A stretch of DNA of 64,000 nt, from assembly GCF_042477335.2 (NCBI RefSeq), contig NC_091263.1, positions 67,326,501 through 67,390,500 on the forward strand, given 5' to 3'. The position numbers were made by a program, and so were the translations under genes. The notes under the pieces are model-generated. The model ran no database searches, was not told where the DNA came from, and saw only the letters and a list, made by a program, of their open reading frames with translations. The stretch's first letter is position 1, and each line of letters starts with the position of its first letter. The DNA is from Ovis canadensis. Taxonomy: Eukaryota > Chordata > Mammalia > Artiodactyla > Bovidae. Positions 23,922 through 37,700 of the stretch are shown here, one piece after another.

Positions 23922-26005
23922 GTTCAGTCACTCAATCATGTCCAACTCTTTGCGACCCCATGGACTGCAGCACACTAGCCTTCCTTGTCCATCAGGAACT
24001 CCTGGAGTTTACTCAAACTCATGTCCATTGAGTCAGTGATGCCATCCAACCATTTTATCCTCTGTCATCCCCTTCTCCCGTGACTTCAGTCTTTCCCAGC
24101 ATCAGGGTCTTTTCAAATGAGTCAGCTCTTTGCATCAGGTGGCCAAAGTATTGGAGTTTCAGCTTCAGCATCAGTCCTTCCAGTGAATATTCAGGACTGA
24201 TTTCCTTTAGGATGGACTGGTTGGATCTCCTTGCAGTCCAAGGGACCCTCAAGAGTATTCTCCAACACCACAGTTCAAAAGCATCAATTCTTCAGCACTC
24301 AACTTTCTTTATAGTCCAACTCTCACATCCATACACGACTACTGGAAAAACCATAGCTTTGACTAGACAGACCTTTGTTGACAAACTGATGTCTCTGCTT
24401 TTTAATATGCTATCTAGGTTGGTCATAACTTTTCTTCCCAGGAGCTAGCGTCTTTTAATTTCATGGCTGCAGTCACCATCTCCAGTGATTCTGGACCCCA
24501 AGAAAATAAAGTCTGTCACTGTTTCTACTGTTTCCCCGTATATTTCCCATGAAGTGATGGGACCAGATGCCATGATCTTAGTTTTCTGAATGTTGAGTTT
24601 GAAGCCAACTTTTTCACTCTCCTCTTTCACTTTCATCAAGAGGCTCTTTAGTTCTTCTTCACTTTCTGCCATAAGGGTGGTGTCATCTGTACATCTGAGG
24701 TTATTGATATTTCTTCTGGCAATCTTGATTCCAGCCTGTGCTTGTTCCAGCCCAGCATTTCTCATGATGTATTCCACATATAAGTTAGATATATATACAG
24801 CCTTGATGTACTCCTTTTCCTATTGGGAACCAGTCTGTTGTTCCATGTCCAGTTCTCACTGTTGTTTCCTGACCTGCATACAGGTTTCTCAAGAGGCAGG
24901 TCAGGTGGTCTGGTATTCCCATCTCTTCCAGAATTTTCCACAGTTTATTGTGATCCACACAGTCAAAGGCTTTGGCATAGTCAATCAAGCAGAAATAGAT
25001 GTTTTTCTGGAACTCTCTTGCTTTTTCCATGATCCAGCAGATGTTGGCAATTTGATCTCTGGTTCCTCTGCCCTTTCGAAAACCAGCTTGAACATCTGGA
25101 AGTTCACAGTTCACGTATTGCTGAAGCCTGGCTTGGAGAATTTTAAGCATTACTTTACTAGCGTGTGAGATGAGTGCAATTGTGTGGTAGTTTGAGCATT
25201 CTTTGGCATTGCCTTTCATTGGGATTGGAATGAAAACTGACATTTTCCAGTCCTGTGGTCACAGCTGAGTTTTCCAAATTTGCTGGCATATAGAGTGTAG
25301 CACTTTCACAGCATCATCTTTCAGGATTTGAAATAGCTCAACTGGAATTCTATCACCTCCACTAGCTTTGGTCGTAGTGATGATTCCTAAGGCCCACTTG
25401 ACTTCACATTCCAGGATGTCTGGCTCTAGGTGAGTGATCACACCATCATGATTATCTGGGTCATGAAGATCTTTTTTGTACAGTTCTTCTGTGTATTCTT
25501 GCCACCTCTTAATATCATCTGCTTCTCTTAGGTCCATACCATTTCTGTCCTTTATTGAGCCCATCTTTGCATGAAATGTTCCCTTGGTATCTCTAATTTT
25601 CTTGAAGAGATCTCTGGTTTTTCCATTCTGTTGTTTTCCTCTATTTCTTTGCATTGATTGCTGAGGAAGGCTTTCTTATCTCTCCTTGGCTCTTCTTTGG
25701 AACTCTGCATTCAGATGCTTATATCTTTCCTTTTCTCCTTTGCTTTTTGCTTCCTTCTTTTCACAGCTATTTGTAAGGCCTCCTCAGACAGCTGTTTTGC
25801 TTTTTTGCATTTCTTTTTCTTGGGGATGGTCTTGATTCCTATCTCCTGTACAATGTCACGTACCTCCATCCATAGTTCATCAGGCACTCTGTCTATCAGA
25901 TCTAGGCCCTTAAAGCTATTTCTCACTTCCACTGTATAGTCATAAGGGATTTGATTTAGGTCATACCTGAATGGTCTAGTGGTTTTCTCCACTTTCTTCA
26001 TTGTT
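23922..26005 (-). mobile_element. BovB LINE, about 2.1 kb, minus strand
   Basis: The longest continuous BovB in the window. Minus-strand frames encode, from the 5' side, MKKVEKTTRPFRYDLNQIPY (25711-26001), the KDLHDPDNHDGVITHLEPDI region (25259-25654), reverse transcriptase with DYAKAFDCVDHNKLWKILEE (24785-25243), then [20 protein letters not shown] (about 24670). The usual YADD is changed to CTDD, and the frame is broken at several points. The endonuclease half is missing. Confidence 0.95.
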
Positions 26006-26424
26006 TGTTACTCAATAGTAAATACATTTAAAGTTATGGATTTGCCTTGAACATACCCAGTAAGTTTTTTCAATGCATTGCTCCAATTACTAGTATGTTC
26101 TAAATAGTTGATAGAATGTTTTTATTTCCTTGAAATAAGTTAACTAACCTTATTTTTAAGATTTTTAAATCATTTGTTTAATCTCACTTAATTGTTATTA
26201 AATCCTTGTTCATTGCATTATGGTTAAAGATGTGGCCCAGAATAGTTCTGCTTTTAGGGAAGTTAACTGTGGTTTTCTTAGTAGTCTAGTATGTGGTTGA
26301 CTTTTATAGATGTTCCATCCCTCAAAGATAGGCAGAGTTGGAGAAGACTCTCCCACTGCAAGTGAGGTTTTTCCATTTCTTGTGTATCATTACGTTTGAT
26401 GTCATGATATTACGTGGTGATGGT

Positions 26425-26636
26425 GGCAGTTTAGTTGCTAAGTCGTGTCTGACTCCTAAGCAGCCCCATGGACTGTAGCCTCCCAGGCTCCTCTGTCTGT
26501 GGAATTATCTTAGCAGGAATACTGGAGTGAGTTGCCATTTCCTTCTCCAGGGGATCTTTCTGACCCAAGGACCAAACTCGTGTCTCCTGCATTGCAGATG
26601 AATTCTTTTCTACTGAGCCGCTAGGGAATCCCTTGA
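26425..26636 (-). repeat. Bov-tA SINE, antisense
   Basis: The segment contains gttgctaagtcgtgtctgac, ccatggactgtagcctccca, gccatttccttctccagggg and tactgagccgctagggaatc. Confidence 0.87.
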
Positions 26637-27117
26637 TATCAAGGGATTAGATGTTATAATTTTTATCTTTTTTCACAGTAAAATAACTTTATTTTTTCTG
26701 TTTAAAGCTTTTATCCTGGATTACATCTTTAGAAATTAATCTTGTCATTTCTATTTTTGCTTACATATATTTGATGCATTTCAGCCCATCTTTTACTTTC
26801 AACTGCTTCATATTACTTTGTTTTAGGTGAGTCTCAAGTAGCACATGAGTGGATTTTTTTTCTACCCAGTATAAGAATTTCTGACTTGTTGTATAAGAAT
26901 AGGTTTTTCTTTGTATTCACATTGGTGGTCATGAATATGCTTGGTCTTTATTCAGTTATCTTTTATTATTAGTTGATTATTCCCCACAGAGCATTACTTT
27001 CCACAGAGCCAGAAGAGTGGAGATGGTTTTGCTTCTCTGGTTTTCTTTCTTCTCTCTTTTCCTTACTCTTTTTCTCAGAGGCAATCTAATTATTGGACTA
27101 ATCATTCTCTTCTTCTC

Positions 27118-27331
27118 TAGGGCTTCCCTCCTAGCTCAGTCGGTAAAGAATCTGCCCGCAATGCAGGAGTCATGGGTTCAATCCCTGGATCGGGAAGATC
27201 CCCTGGAGGAGGAAATGGCAACCCACTCTAGTAGTCTTGCCTGGAGAATCCCATGGACAGAGGAACCTTGTGGGCTACAGTCCATGGGGTCGCAAGAGTC
27301 TGACATGACTGAGTGACTTTCACTTCAGTGA
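27118..27331 (+). repeat. Bov-tA SINE, sense
   Basis: Starts gggcttccctcctagctcag, with tcggtaaagaatctgcccgc and tccatggggtcgcaagagtc, ending gagtgactttcacttcag. Confidence 0.9.
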
Positions 27332-27355
27332 TCATCCTCTTGATTTTTGTACCAT

Positions 27356-27556
27356 GTATTCCCTGCTGGCTCCGTGGTAAAGAACCTGCCTGCCAAAACA
27401 GGAAACATAAGAGATGTGGGTTCAATCCCTGGGTCGGGAAGATCCGCTGGAGGAGGGCATGGCAGCCCAGTCTAGTGTTTTTGCCCAGAGAATCCCATGC
27501 ACAGAGGAGCCTGGTGGGTCCCAAAGAGTCAGACACCACTGAAGTTACTTAGCAAT
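27356..27556 (+). repeat. Bov-tA SINE, sense, next to the previous copy
   Basis: A second, more diverged copy in the same orientation, 25 bases downstream: gtaaagaacctgcctgccaa, gggttcaatccctgggtcgg, agaatcccatgcacagagga. Confidence 0.85.
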
Positions 27557-27559
27557 CCC

Positions 27560-28707
27560 TAAAAATAGTTTGTGCTACCTGTTTTTGAACTTCATGTGAT
27601 ATGTACGTTTTGGTGTTTGGCTTCTTTCAGCAATATGCTTTGTGAGATTTACCATGTTGCTGTTCTCATTGCTCTTGAGTATCCTGTGCATTCATCCTGC
27701 CTTTGATGACAGCTGGTGGGTTTCTAGTTGGGGCTACACTCAACAGCGCCACTGTCAACAGTCTCATCTGTCTTTCCTGCTGCTTACACGCGTGCTATTT
27801 CCAGGGCGCACTACAAGTAACGGACCCGCAGGTTGTGAGTTAGGCACATTTTCTGCTTTACTAAATGATCCCAGAGTTTTTCACAGTGCTGGTCCCAGTC
27901 CATCTCCTGTAGCAGTATAACGACAGCAATCTCATTACTCCACGTTCTTGACAACACTAACAACAGGGTGGAGCAAGAGTGAGCCATCCTCCTGTATAGT
28001 ATGAGGAGCATGGGATTCTTGGGGTGGGACTTCAATGGAGTGATGAGGAGGGGGCCCAAGATGTCACTTACTCTGCTGATTCTTGAAGACCCAGGCTTGC
28101 AAACTGCTTCCTCTCAGGCATTCACCTTCCAGGCCCCAGACAGCTCACCTCCCTCCACCCATGAGCTGTTCTCTTAAAAGTACAGAGAAAAAGTGTGGGA
28201 AAAAGGAAAACTCAAGTTTCAGCTCAATCAGTCTCAGCAGGAACTAGCCATCCCCTTGTTAGAGCCTCAGTTTCCATACCTCCAGAGAAGCCATGAGAAG
28301 GGCTTTGAGGCTCTTGAACTGGGTACTGGGGATGCCTCGCAGGCCAGGGAGTCGGCACTGTCACAAGCCGGATACCTGCACTACCACAGACTCAGTGTTA
28401 GGCATACAGGGGCACTGTCAAGGCCAAGGCTGAGCCCAGGAGGTACTGTCATGGGCCAGACACCAGGTGCTGTCACAGGCCTTGGGCTTGGCAACAGGTG
28501 CACCATACCAGAGAGCTGTCTGGCAACAGCATCACATCACAACACTGGCAGGTCATGACCCAGACCACACTGTCTCCTTAGCTTCCTGATTCTGCCCCAC
28601 TTCCTGCTATATAAACAAACCATGAGTTCTAGAATTCTCACACAGTGAAGATGCCCTGCCCCCAAGTCCCATTATGAGAACCAGTGAGAGCTGTTCCCTT
28701 GCTTGCT
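27560..28707. other. Intergenic DNA upstream of PRSS46, no recognised gene
   Basis: AT-rich at first, then more GC-rich from about 28060. No CpG-rich island like those of PRSS45 and PRSS50 is visible before the PRSS46 ATG, so this promoter is of a different type. Confidence 0.5.
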
Positions 28708-28789
28708 ATGGCCTGTGGGCAGGGAGCTCTTCAGGGCCTCACATCTCCATTTTCTTCTGCCAGGGCTGACAGTCACCTCTATGTTGAAG
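28708..28789 (+). CDS. PRSS46: PRSS46 exon 1
   Basis: The ATG at 28708 opens [20 protein letters not shown] and ends ...SHLYVE plus G|gtaggg, phase 1. Chosen over a signal-peptide-like ATG at 31464 because only this one fits the phase and the human N-terminus. Confidence 0.8.
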
Positions 28790-31700
28790 GTAGGGCTTTG
28801 GGAACATGAGAGAGAGGCAGGAGGACTCTGCTTGGGTACCCATGTCAGCCGTCCTCATGCCTGAAGGGCCTCCATTTGTTCTTGATGGGCACCTCCTCAC
28901 CAGACTGCGTGGTGTGCCAAGCGTGGGGACCCAGACAGTGTCAAGGCAGTTCCTGTGTGCAGGTGACCATGGACATGAGGAAAGAGCCTTATTAACGAAT
29001 AATCTGTGGAATGGGTGAGCTCGTTAGGGACGCACAGTCTCAGAGAAGCAGGACTTGTGCTGAGGGCAGTGTGGTGTGTAGGTGGCCGCTCAGGCACAGA
29101 GGGATCATTCACATGCTTACGTCTCAGCAGCCCAGGAGGTGGGCCATTTCACCGTGGGAACCTGCGGCCCGGAGAACTAAATGCTTATGGAGCCAGGATT
29201 CAATACCGATTTTCAATAGACTCTTTGGGGGTAAAAATTTTGGACCCCATGTGGCAAAGTCTGGGATCCCACCCTAACTGACCACATGTAATATTGTGGT
29301 GGCAGCCCTGGTTCAGATTACCTGCCAGCTGCCCATTCTGCCCCTTGGCAGAAAATATGCTGGCATGGCATCTGTTGGTAGGGATGTGTCCCCCAACTTA
29401 GGGACTTTGTCCTTTTCCCTTACTGTGTGACTTGCCTTCCCAGACCACTTCCTTAAGTGAGGGACTGAATGAATGAGTGCCGTCCTGCTCTCTGCTGTCC
29501 TCAGGCATCTGTGGCGTTTGGGGCTGGTGAGGCTGTGCACTGCTCCTCGTTGCTGATGGCTGTGCCTGTGATGATGTGGGGGTGAGGAGCTGCGACCTTG
29601 TACGGATGGAGGTCATGAGCCAAGACAGGTGTCTCCATCACCATGTGTGAGTGCAGGTGGTGAGATCAGAATACAGCTTGTGAGTGGGAGTGCTTGGACT
29701 CTGGAACTCCGAGAAGGGGTGGATGTGATCTGCAGTGGTCTCTTGGAGCCACTAAGTGTCCCCTGTGTGTGGAATAATGTCACTGTGCCTTTGAGAAGAT
29801 CGATCTGCAACATCTCATGCCCCCAAATTAATCCATCCTGGTTCCCTAAAGATTCAGCTGCTGTACTTGGTGCTGGCCTCTCCAAGCTGAATCCTGCAAA
29901 TCTTGCATAAGCTTTTGGGGGAAGAGATCAGAGTCAGTGTCGTCCTGGAGGTGAGTTCTGAAGAGTGCTATTTTCTGAAACGGAAGAACTCACTACAGTG
30001 TGGAGCACAGAAGCAAAGCCCAACCCTTCCTCCTAGAGCTGTCAGTTCCTTCCTTGCCCCTCACTGGCCCCAATGGCAGGAGTGGGAGGAGAAGGGGCTG
30101 CATTGAACTAGATATGAGATTTAGATTTTCAAGTGGTGAAGTTCATTCTGTGGGACCCTGGCTCTCCAGGGCCTTAGCCTTGTGAGAAAGGAAAGGGCAA
30201 GAATTTGGAAGCCATCTCTTTCCTCCCAAAGTCTCCATTGGGGTAGGCTGTAATCTGAAACAAGGTAGCCATAAACCAACCACAGTATATGAGAAAGGCT
30301 GGAAAATATAGCCACCCCACCTCGGAGCAGACAGAAAATAGGACAGCAAGCCGTTGGCCAGAGACATGGGCAAGAATGGAGCAATGAGAGGGCAAGGTAG
30401 ACAAAACTCCATGGAGATGTCGGGGCCTGTGTGGGTGCCTGTGGATCCCTGTAGGGAGCCACTGGTTGAGGGTAAAGGTGACCAGCCTCAGGTGTGGCAA
30501 GGAAGCCAGCCACGCACATCTGATAGCAGTACCAAGAGCCCTTGGACATGGTGGAACAAGACCAGACATCAGTGGTTTGGGACTCTCTGAGGGATTGCTG
30601 TGAGGCATGGCCCAGTAGATGTTTCTGCTAGTGTATGGGTTGCAATAGATTATTAGGCTGGTCTGTTTGTTGTTGTATCCTCTCCACCACCACCATAATT
30701 CACCTCCTGCCCCTTCCCCCCATTCCTAGGCAAGGACAAGCTTTGCTTGCTGCTGCTGAGTCCCTGAAGCTCTGGGTGGCACTGCACACTGAACTGCTTA
30801 GGGAAGCACTTGCTGGAACCACGTCTGCTTGAGACAGTGTAAACACATGTCCAAGTCTGCATGTAATGAGGAGGTCTCTGACCTCCCTGTGACGGCTTCT
30901 AGACCAGTCCAAACTTGATAGCAGGTTATACACTGATAAAAAAACCTTTTTGTCTTTAATCTCAGTCTCCAACCTTTGCTGTAGAATTTCTCCTTTTCCT
31001 GTCCTCAATGATGTTGAGTTATTAAATACTAGTCCAGGAAGGTCCAGTTCAAAATCTCAGTCTCATAGCCAGTTCAATGCAGCCCTGTCTCCACCCACTC
31101 ATGCTGTTGGGGCCAGTGAGGGGCAAGGAGGGAACTGACAAGCATCTTTACTCATTTCCTGTTATAGTCACAGAGAGCACACCTCCAGGGCTGGTGGTCC
31201 ATGGAGGCAAGCCCTGGAGTTGTACAATGTGACATGACTGCCCGTTGCTTTCTGGCTACAACTGACTAGCAGCCCTGCTCATTGTGCCCCATCACTTAGT
31301 GCTTGACTGACTCTCATCCCTCTGATGATTCTCTTTTCCCTTTCACTCCCCTAACCTTTTGCTTGTGTTAACAAGGGAGAAGGGATGACTCCTGGGCTGT
31401 TGGATCGGAACAAGCCCTGGAGAGGTTGTCTGGTCCCCATTGTTTGGAGGCTCTCTTTTTAGCATGGGGCTCCTGCTGCCTCTGGGCCTTTGGTTGCCAG
31501 TTTGGGGGTGGTGAGAAAAGTCCCTCCCCACGTGTGCAGGTGGCAGTGGCTGCTTGTGGCGGCTGGAAGTCTGAGGGCTGCCCCTTGCTGCCCGAGAGTC
31601 TGCATGAGGCTGGCATGGCTCCCTCTCTACCTTTTTCCTAAGGGTCCTGGTCCCGGGGTTGTGGTCAGACTAACATCTCCTGCAAGAATGTGAACGGAAA

Positions 31701-34700
31701 TCTAGTGGAGGTAGGCAAGTGGCCGTGGCAGGTGAGCATCCTGTTCCTGGGCATCAACGTCTGCAGCGGCTCCCTCATCCACCGCCAGTGGGTCCTTACA
31801 GCTGCACACTGCTTACAGAGGTCAGTCAGGGTGGCCAGCGGTCTCTGGGACTCTGCTTTTTGGCCTGGGAGGCCCCGCTGAATCTGGTAATCCGGGAGTA
31901 GGGGCCTGGCCGGGTAGCCCTGTGCTCAACTTGTGTCTCTCTACCTGTTCCATGTTTGACCTCACTGCTGGTGATCTGCCTCCTACCCGTGACCCTGCAG
32001 ATCCAAGGACCCCTTGTCATACTCCGTGAAAATGGGAGTTCAGAGCCTCTCAGAAAATGGTACCGAACGTCCAGTCGCTCGCATCATGATTCATGAGGAT
32101 TTCACTAACCTCTCCCAGGATCTTGCCCTCCTGAAGCTCAGGGACCCTGTCTCCTGGTCCCCACTCATCCAGCCTGTCTGTCTACCTAACCCCAAACTCA
32201 AGCCATCTTTTGGATCCCTGTGCTGGATGATCGGGTGGGGAAAAGTGGATATTCATGGTAAGTGAAAGCAGGCTGAGGTCTCAAGACACCTGCCTCTTCA
32301 GAACATAGCTCCACCAGGGGCTCCTCCATCCCATTCCTTTATTCACTCCATCAGCAAACATTTCCTGAACACCTAAATGTGCCGCACATTATCCTGAACT
32401 CTGTTGGTGGGAGAATATATACAGCACCCTGATGTAAAAGACACCCATGATGTCCATGGATCTCAGTTCCCAAAGTTAAGCTAAATCCAATGTCAAACTC
32501 TCACCTTGCAGCCTGGAAGGAAATTAACTTTGTTACTGGGATTCCCTGTCTGCAGGTGGCACAGGGGCCATGGTCTCAGGGGCTACCTAGACATTGGGTA
32601 GCCATTTACAACACTTGTTGCCTTGAGCACCAAGACTTCCTGTCCCATGTTGATGTCACTCTGAGGTCCTAGAATTGAGGAGCCTTTGTGGGGTGCTGCC
32701 TTCCAAGGGGTGGCTCTGTCTAGGCTTTAGGATCTTGCCACCTTGGCAGGTAGCAATGGAGCAGTGCTCAGGCACTCATGCTCATGAAACCTGAATCCTT
32801 GGCTTCATTCTGTGCCTGGATGTTGTTCTGAGCCCCTCAGGAGACTTTTGCTTAGACTTTTTAATGCGCTTGGGCATTTTCAAAAGTCAGACTGCAGAGT
32901 GGAGCCTTTGTGAATCACTATCCTAGGAAATGGCCCTGCCTCCCACTTTATGAATCTGGATAGCTCCCAGATGGAGATGAGCTGAAGAGATAGTGAGGCA
33001 GGATCTCTCTCTCTCCAGTGAACCCACAGTCCCCCTACAGCCTTCAGGAGGTGGCTGTCAAGATCATAAATAATGATATCTGCAATCAACAGTACAAGTT
33101 CCTCTTCTTGACAAACCAGAAGAAGTTACTTGGGAATGACATGATTTGTGCCACCTCACATTTGGGCATGGACACCTGTCAGGTGAGCAGTGTCTAGACC
33201 TGGGCAAGAAGGTGACTTTTAGGGGTCGTGCATTCTTTCTCACATGGCACTGGGGGATTAAAAATCGCCTTTCCCTGGGCTTCAGTTTTCCCACTCTGTA
33301 AAAATAGGGATGAAAATACTTTTCCCTCCTCTCCCCAGTTATAGTTAATAATGGCAGTACTTACAGGGAACTGATGGGTGATAGGCTGTGCGTACTTTCA
33401 TCTTTAATAGTCATTGCCAAATTGCTTTCCAAAGTGATTGTATTAATCTATATTCTCACAGCAGTGTTTGAAAATTTCATTGCTCTATATCCTTGCCAAC
33501 TTTTGGCATTGGTCAGACTAACATGTTTTCCATTCTGAGAATGAGAACTAGAGACCTAGTATCCTATGGTGGTTGCATGTACATGTTCTAGTTACTAGTG
33601 TACTTGTGCGTCCTTTCATGTGTTTATTCACCATTCATGATTCTTCTTCTGTGAGTCACTTGTTCAGATATTTTATAAATTTTCTGTTGCTTGCCGTTTT
33701 CTCTGTATTATATTTTTATATTTTGGATACTGACTTTAGGTTCATTATATATATTGCAAATATTTTCTTTTTGAAATCATTTTATATATACTGTCTTTGC
33801 TGAACAGCAATTTAGATTTTTTAAAATATTTTTTTGAAGTATAGTTGATTACAGTGTTGTGTTAGCAATTTAGGTTTTATTTCAGTCAAACATATATCCA
33901 TATTTTCCCCTTTTGGCCTTTGCTTATTTAAGAAATCCTTCATTTTCCTGAGGTTATAAAGACATTTTCCTATGTTTTCTTTTTCCTAAAAGTTTGGAAA
34001 TTTTAGTTTCTACATTTAGGTCTTGAATCATGTGCATTCATTTCGTGAATAGTGAACGTTAGAGGTCTATTTTTCTTTATCTCTGTGTATGGACTACCAG
34101 TTTTTCCCAGTGGCATTCAGTGAAAAAACCATTTCCTCTACAGGGTTGTCACCACTAATCTCATAAATCACATTTCTGTATACATAGAGGATAATTTCTT
34201 GAATTGGACATCTTAACTTTTTTTCATCTTTAATACAAGTGTTTCTTTTGTTTTTTTAAAATTGAAGTATAGTTGATTTATTGTGTTAGTTTCAGGTATA
34301 TAGCATAGCGATTCAGTGTTTTTGCAGATTATATTCTATTATAGGTTATTACATGATAATGAGTATAATTTCTGTCCTGTACAATATATGCTTATTGCTT
34401 ATCTGTTTTATATCTATTGAATAGTAGTTTGTATCTGTTGATCCCACACCCCTAATTTGTCCCTCCCTGCATCCCTTCTCCCTTTGGTAACCACAAGACT
34501 GTTTTCTGTGTCAGCGACTGTGTTTCTGTTTTGTGTATACATTCACTTGTATTCTTTTTTAGATTCCACATGTAAGTGATATCATATAGTATTTGCCTTT
34601 ATCTGACTTATTTCACTAAGTGTAATGTTCTCTGGGTTCATCCACATTGCAAGTGGCATTATTTCATTCTGTTTTTATTGACTGAGTTATATTCCATTGT

Positions 34701-37700
34701 GTGTGTGTGGGTATCATATCTCCTTAAGCCAGTTGTCTGCTGATGGGCACTTGGGTTGCTTCCATGCTGTTAAAGTGCTGCACTCAATATGCCAGCAAAT
34801 TTGGAAAACTGAGCAGTGGCCACAGGACTGGAAAAGGTCAGTTTTCTTTCCAATCCCAAAGGAAGGCAATGCCAAAGAATGCTCAAACTACCACACAATT
34901 GCACATCCTAACAAGATCATGCTCAAAATCCTCCAAGCTAGGCTTTAACAGTATGTAAACTGAGAACTTCCAGATGTACAAGCTGGATTTAGAAAAGGTA
35001 GAGGAACCAGAGATCAAACTGTCAACATCTGTTGGATCATAGAAAAAGCAAGAGAATTCAAGAAAAACATCTACTTCTGTTTCATTGACTACACTAAAGC
35101 CTTTGTGTGGATCACAACAAATTAGGGAATTCTTAAAGAGATAGGAATACCAGACAAACTTACCTGCTTCCTGAGAAACCTGTATGCAGGTCAAGAAGCA
35201 ATAGTTAGAACTGAACATGGAACAATAGACTGGTTCAAAATTGGGAAAGGTGTGTGTCAAAGCTGTATATTGTCACCCTGTTATTTAACTTACATGTGGA
35301 GTACATCATGTGAAATGCTGGGCTGGATGAAGCATAAGCTGGAATCAACATTACCAGGAGAAATATCAATAACCTCAGGTATGCAGATGACACCACCCTT
35401 ATGGCAGAAAGTGGAAGAGGAACTAAAGAGCCTCTTGATGAAGGTGAAAGAGGAGAGTGAAAGTGAAAGTCACTCACTTATGTCTGACTCTTTGTGACTC
35501 TGTGAACTATACAGTCCATGGAATTTTCTAGGCCAGAATACTAGAGTAGGTAGCCTTTCCTTTCTCCAGGGGATCCTCCCAACCCAGTGACTGAACCCAG
35601 GTCTCCTGCATTGCAGTCAGATTCTTTACCAGCTGAGCCACAAGGGACGCCTAAGAATACTGTAGTGGGTGGCCTATCCCTTCTCTAGCGGATCTTCCTC
35701 ACCCAGGAATCCAACCAGGGTCTCCTGCATTGAGGTCGGATTCTTTACCAACTGAGTTATCAGGGAAGCCTGGAGAGTGAAAAAGCTGGCTTAAAACTCA
35801 ACATTCAAACAACTAAGGTCATGGTATCCGGTCACATCACTTCATGGCTAATAGATGGGGAAACAGTGGAAGCAGTGGCAGACTTTATTTTCTTGGGCTC
35901 CAAAATCACTGCAGATAGTGACTGCAGCCATAAAATTAAAAGACTCTCGCTCCTTGGAAGAGATGCTATGAGAAACCTAGACAGCATATTAAAAAGCAGA
36001 GACATTACTTTGCTGACAAAGTTCTCCTAGTCAAAGCTATGGTTTTTCCAGTAGTCATGTATGGATGTGAGAGTTGGATCATAAAGAAGGCTGAGCACCG
36101 ACGAACTGATGCTTTCAAACTGTGGTGTTGGAGAAGACTCTTGAGGGACCCGTGGACTGCAAGGAGATCAAACCAGTCAATCCTAAAAAATATCAACCCT
36201 GAATATTCATTGGAAGGACTGATACTGAAACTGAAATTCCAATACTTTGGCCACCTGATGTGAAGAGTCAATTCATTGGAAAAGACCCTGATACTGGGAA
36301 AGATAGAAGGCAGGAAAAGGGGATGACAGAGGATGAGATGGTTGGATGGTGTCACCAACTCAATGGACATGAGTTTGAGTAAACTCTGGGAGATAGTGAA
36401 AGACAGGCAAGCCTGGCATGCTGCAGTCCACGGGGTCTCAAAGAATTAGATACAACTGAGCAACTGAACAACAACATATTAAATCTGTAGACTGAGTAGT
36501 ATGGCCATTTTAATAATAATTTTGAAATCCTAGAGCACAGATTATCTTTGCATTTCTTTCAGTCATCTTCAGGTTACTTCATCAATGTTTTATAGTTCTC
36601 AGTGTATAGGTCTTTCATCTCCTTAGTTAAGATTATTCCTAGGGTGTTTTTTACATGATTTTGAACAGGATGGTTTTTTAATTTTCTCTTTCAGATATTT
36701 CACTAGGGTACAAAAATGCAACAAATTTTTGTATTAATCTTGGATCTTTAAAACTTACTGAATTCATTTATTCTAATAGTTTTGGATGGAAACTTTAGGG
36801 TTCTTAATATAGAGTATCATGTCAACTGCAAATGTGACAATTTTATCTCTCCCCTTTCAATTTGCATATATTTTATTTCTTTTTCTTGTCTGATTGCTAT
36901 GGATAGGGCTTCCAGTACTATATTAAATAACAGTGACAAAAAAAAAAAAAAAAACAGTGACATGAATGGCATCCTTGTCTTCTTCCTGTGAATTCAGGAG
37001 GAAGGCTTTCAGCTTTTCACCATTGAATATTATGTTGGCCCTGATTTTGTCATAAATGACCTTTATCATGTTGAGATATGTTTCCTCTATACCCACTTTG
37101 ATGAGGGTTTTTATTATGAATGGATACTGAATTTTATTGAAGTATTTCTTGGCATCGACTGAGATGATCATGTGGGTTTTCTTTCATTTTGTTAGTATGG
37201 TGTATCACATTGATTGATCTGTGTATGTTAAACCATCCTTGTGACCCTGGAGTAAACCCAATTTGATCATGGTGTATGATCTTTTTAATGTATTGTTGGA
37301 TTCAGTTTGCTAATATTTTATTAAGGATTTGTGCATCTATATTCATAAAAGATGTTGGCCTGTAATTTTCTTTTCTGATCTTTATCTAGTTTTGATATTA
37401 GGGTAATGGTGGCCTCATAGAATGAATTTGGGAGTATCCAAATTCACTCTTTAGTTTTTTGGAATAGTTGGAGAAGGATAGGTATAAATATTTTTTTTCT
37501 GTGTTTGATAGAATTCCTTAGTGAAGCTGTTCAGACCTGAACCTCCAGGGAAGTCCCTAAAAATAAACTGATTCTCTTTTTTTTGCCTCATGTGGGATCT
37601 TAGTTCCAGGACCAGGGATTGAACCCATGCCCCTCAGTGGAAGCACAGAGTCTTAACCACTGGACAGATCTGAACTTTTGTTTGCAGGCCATGTTTTTGT

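Noticed and set aside
24445-25243. Reverse-transcriptase frames taken as a host gene
   Set aside because: The motifs and the 3' terminus belong to a truncated BovB LINE.
31464-31510. ATG with signal-peptide-like text ([15 protein letters not shown]) and a gtgaga donor, as PRSS46 exon 1
   Set aside because: It would end in phase 2, and joining it to 31643 puts the next exon in the wrong frame with a stop. The exon at 28708 fits phase and the human N-terminus.
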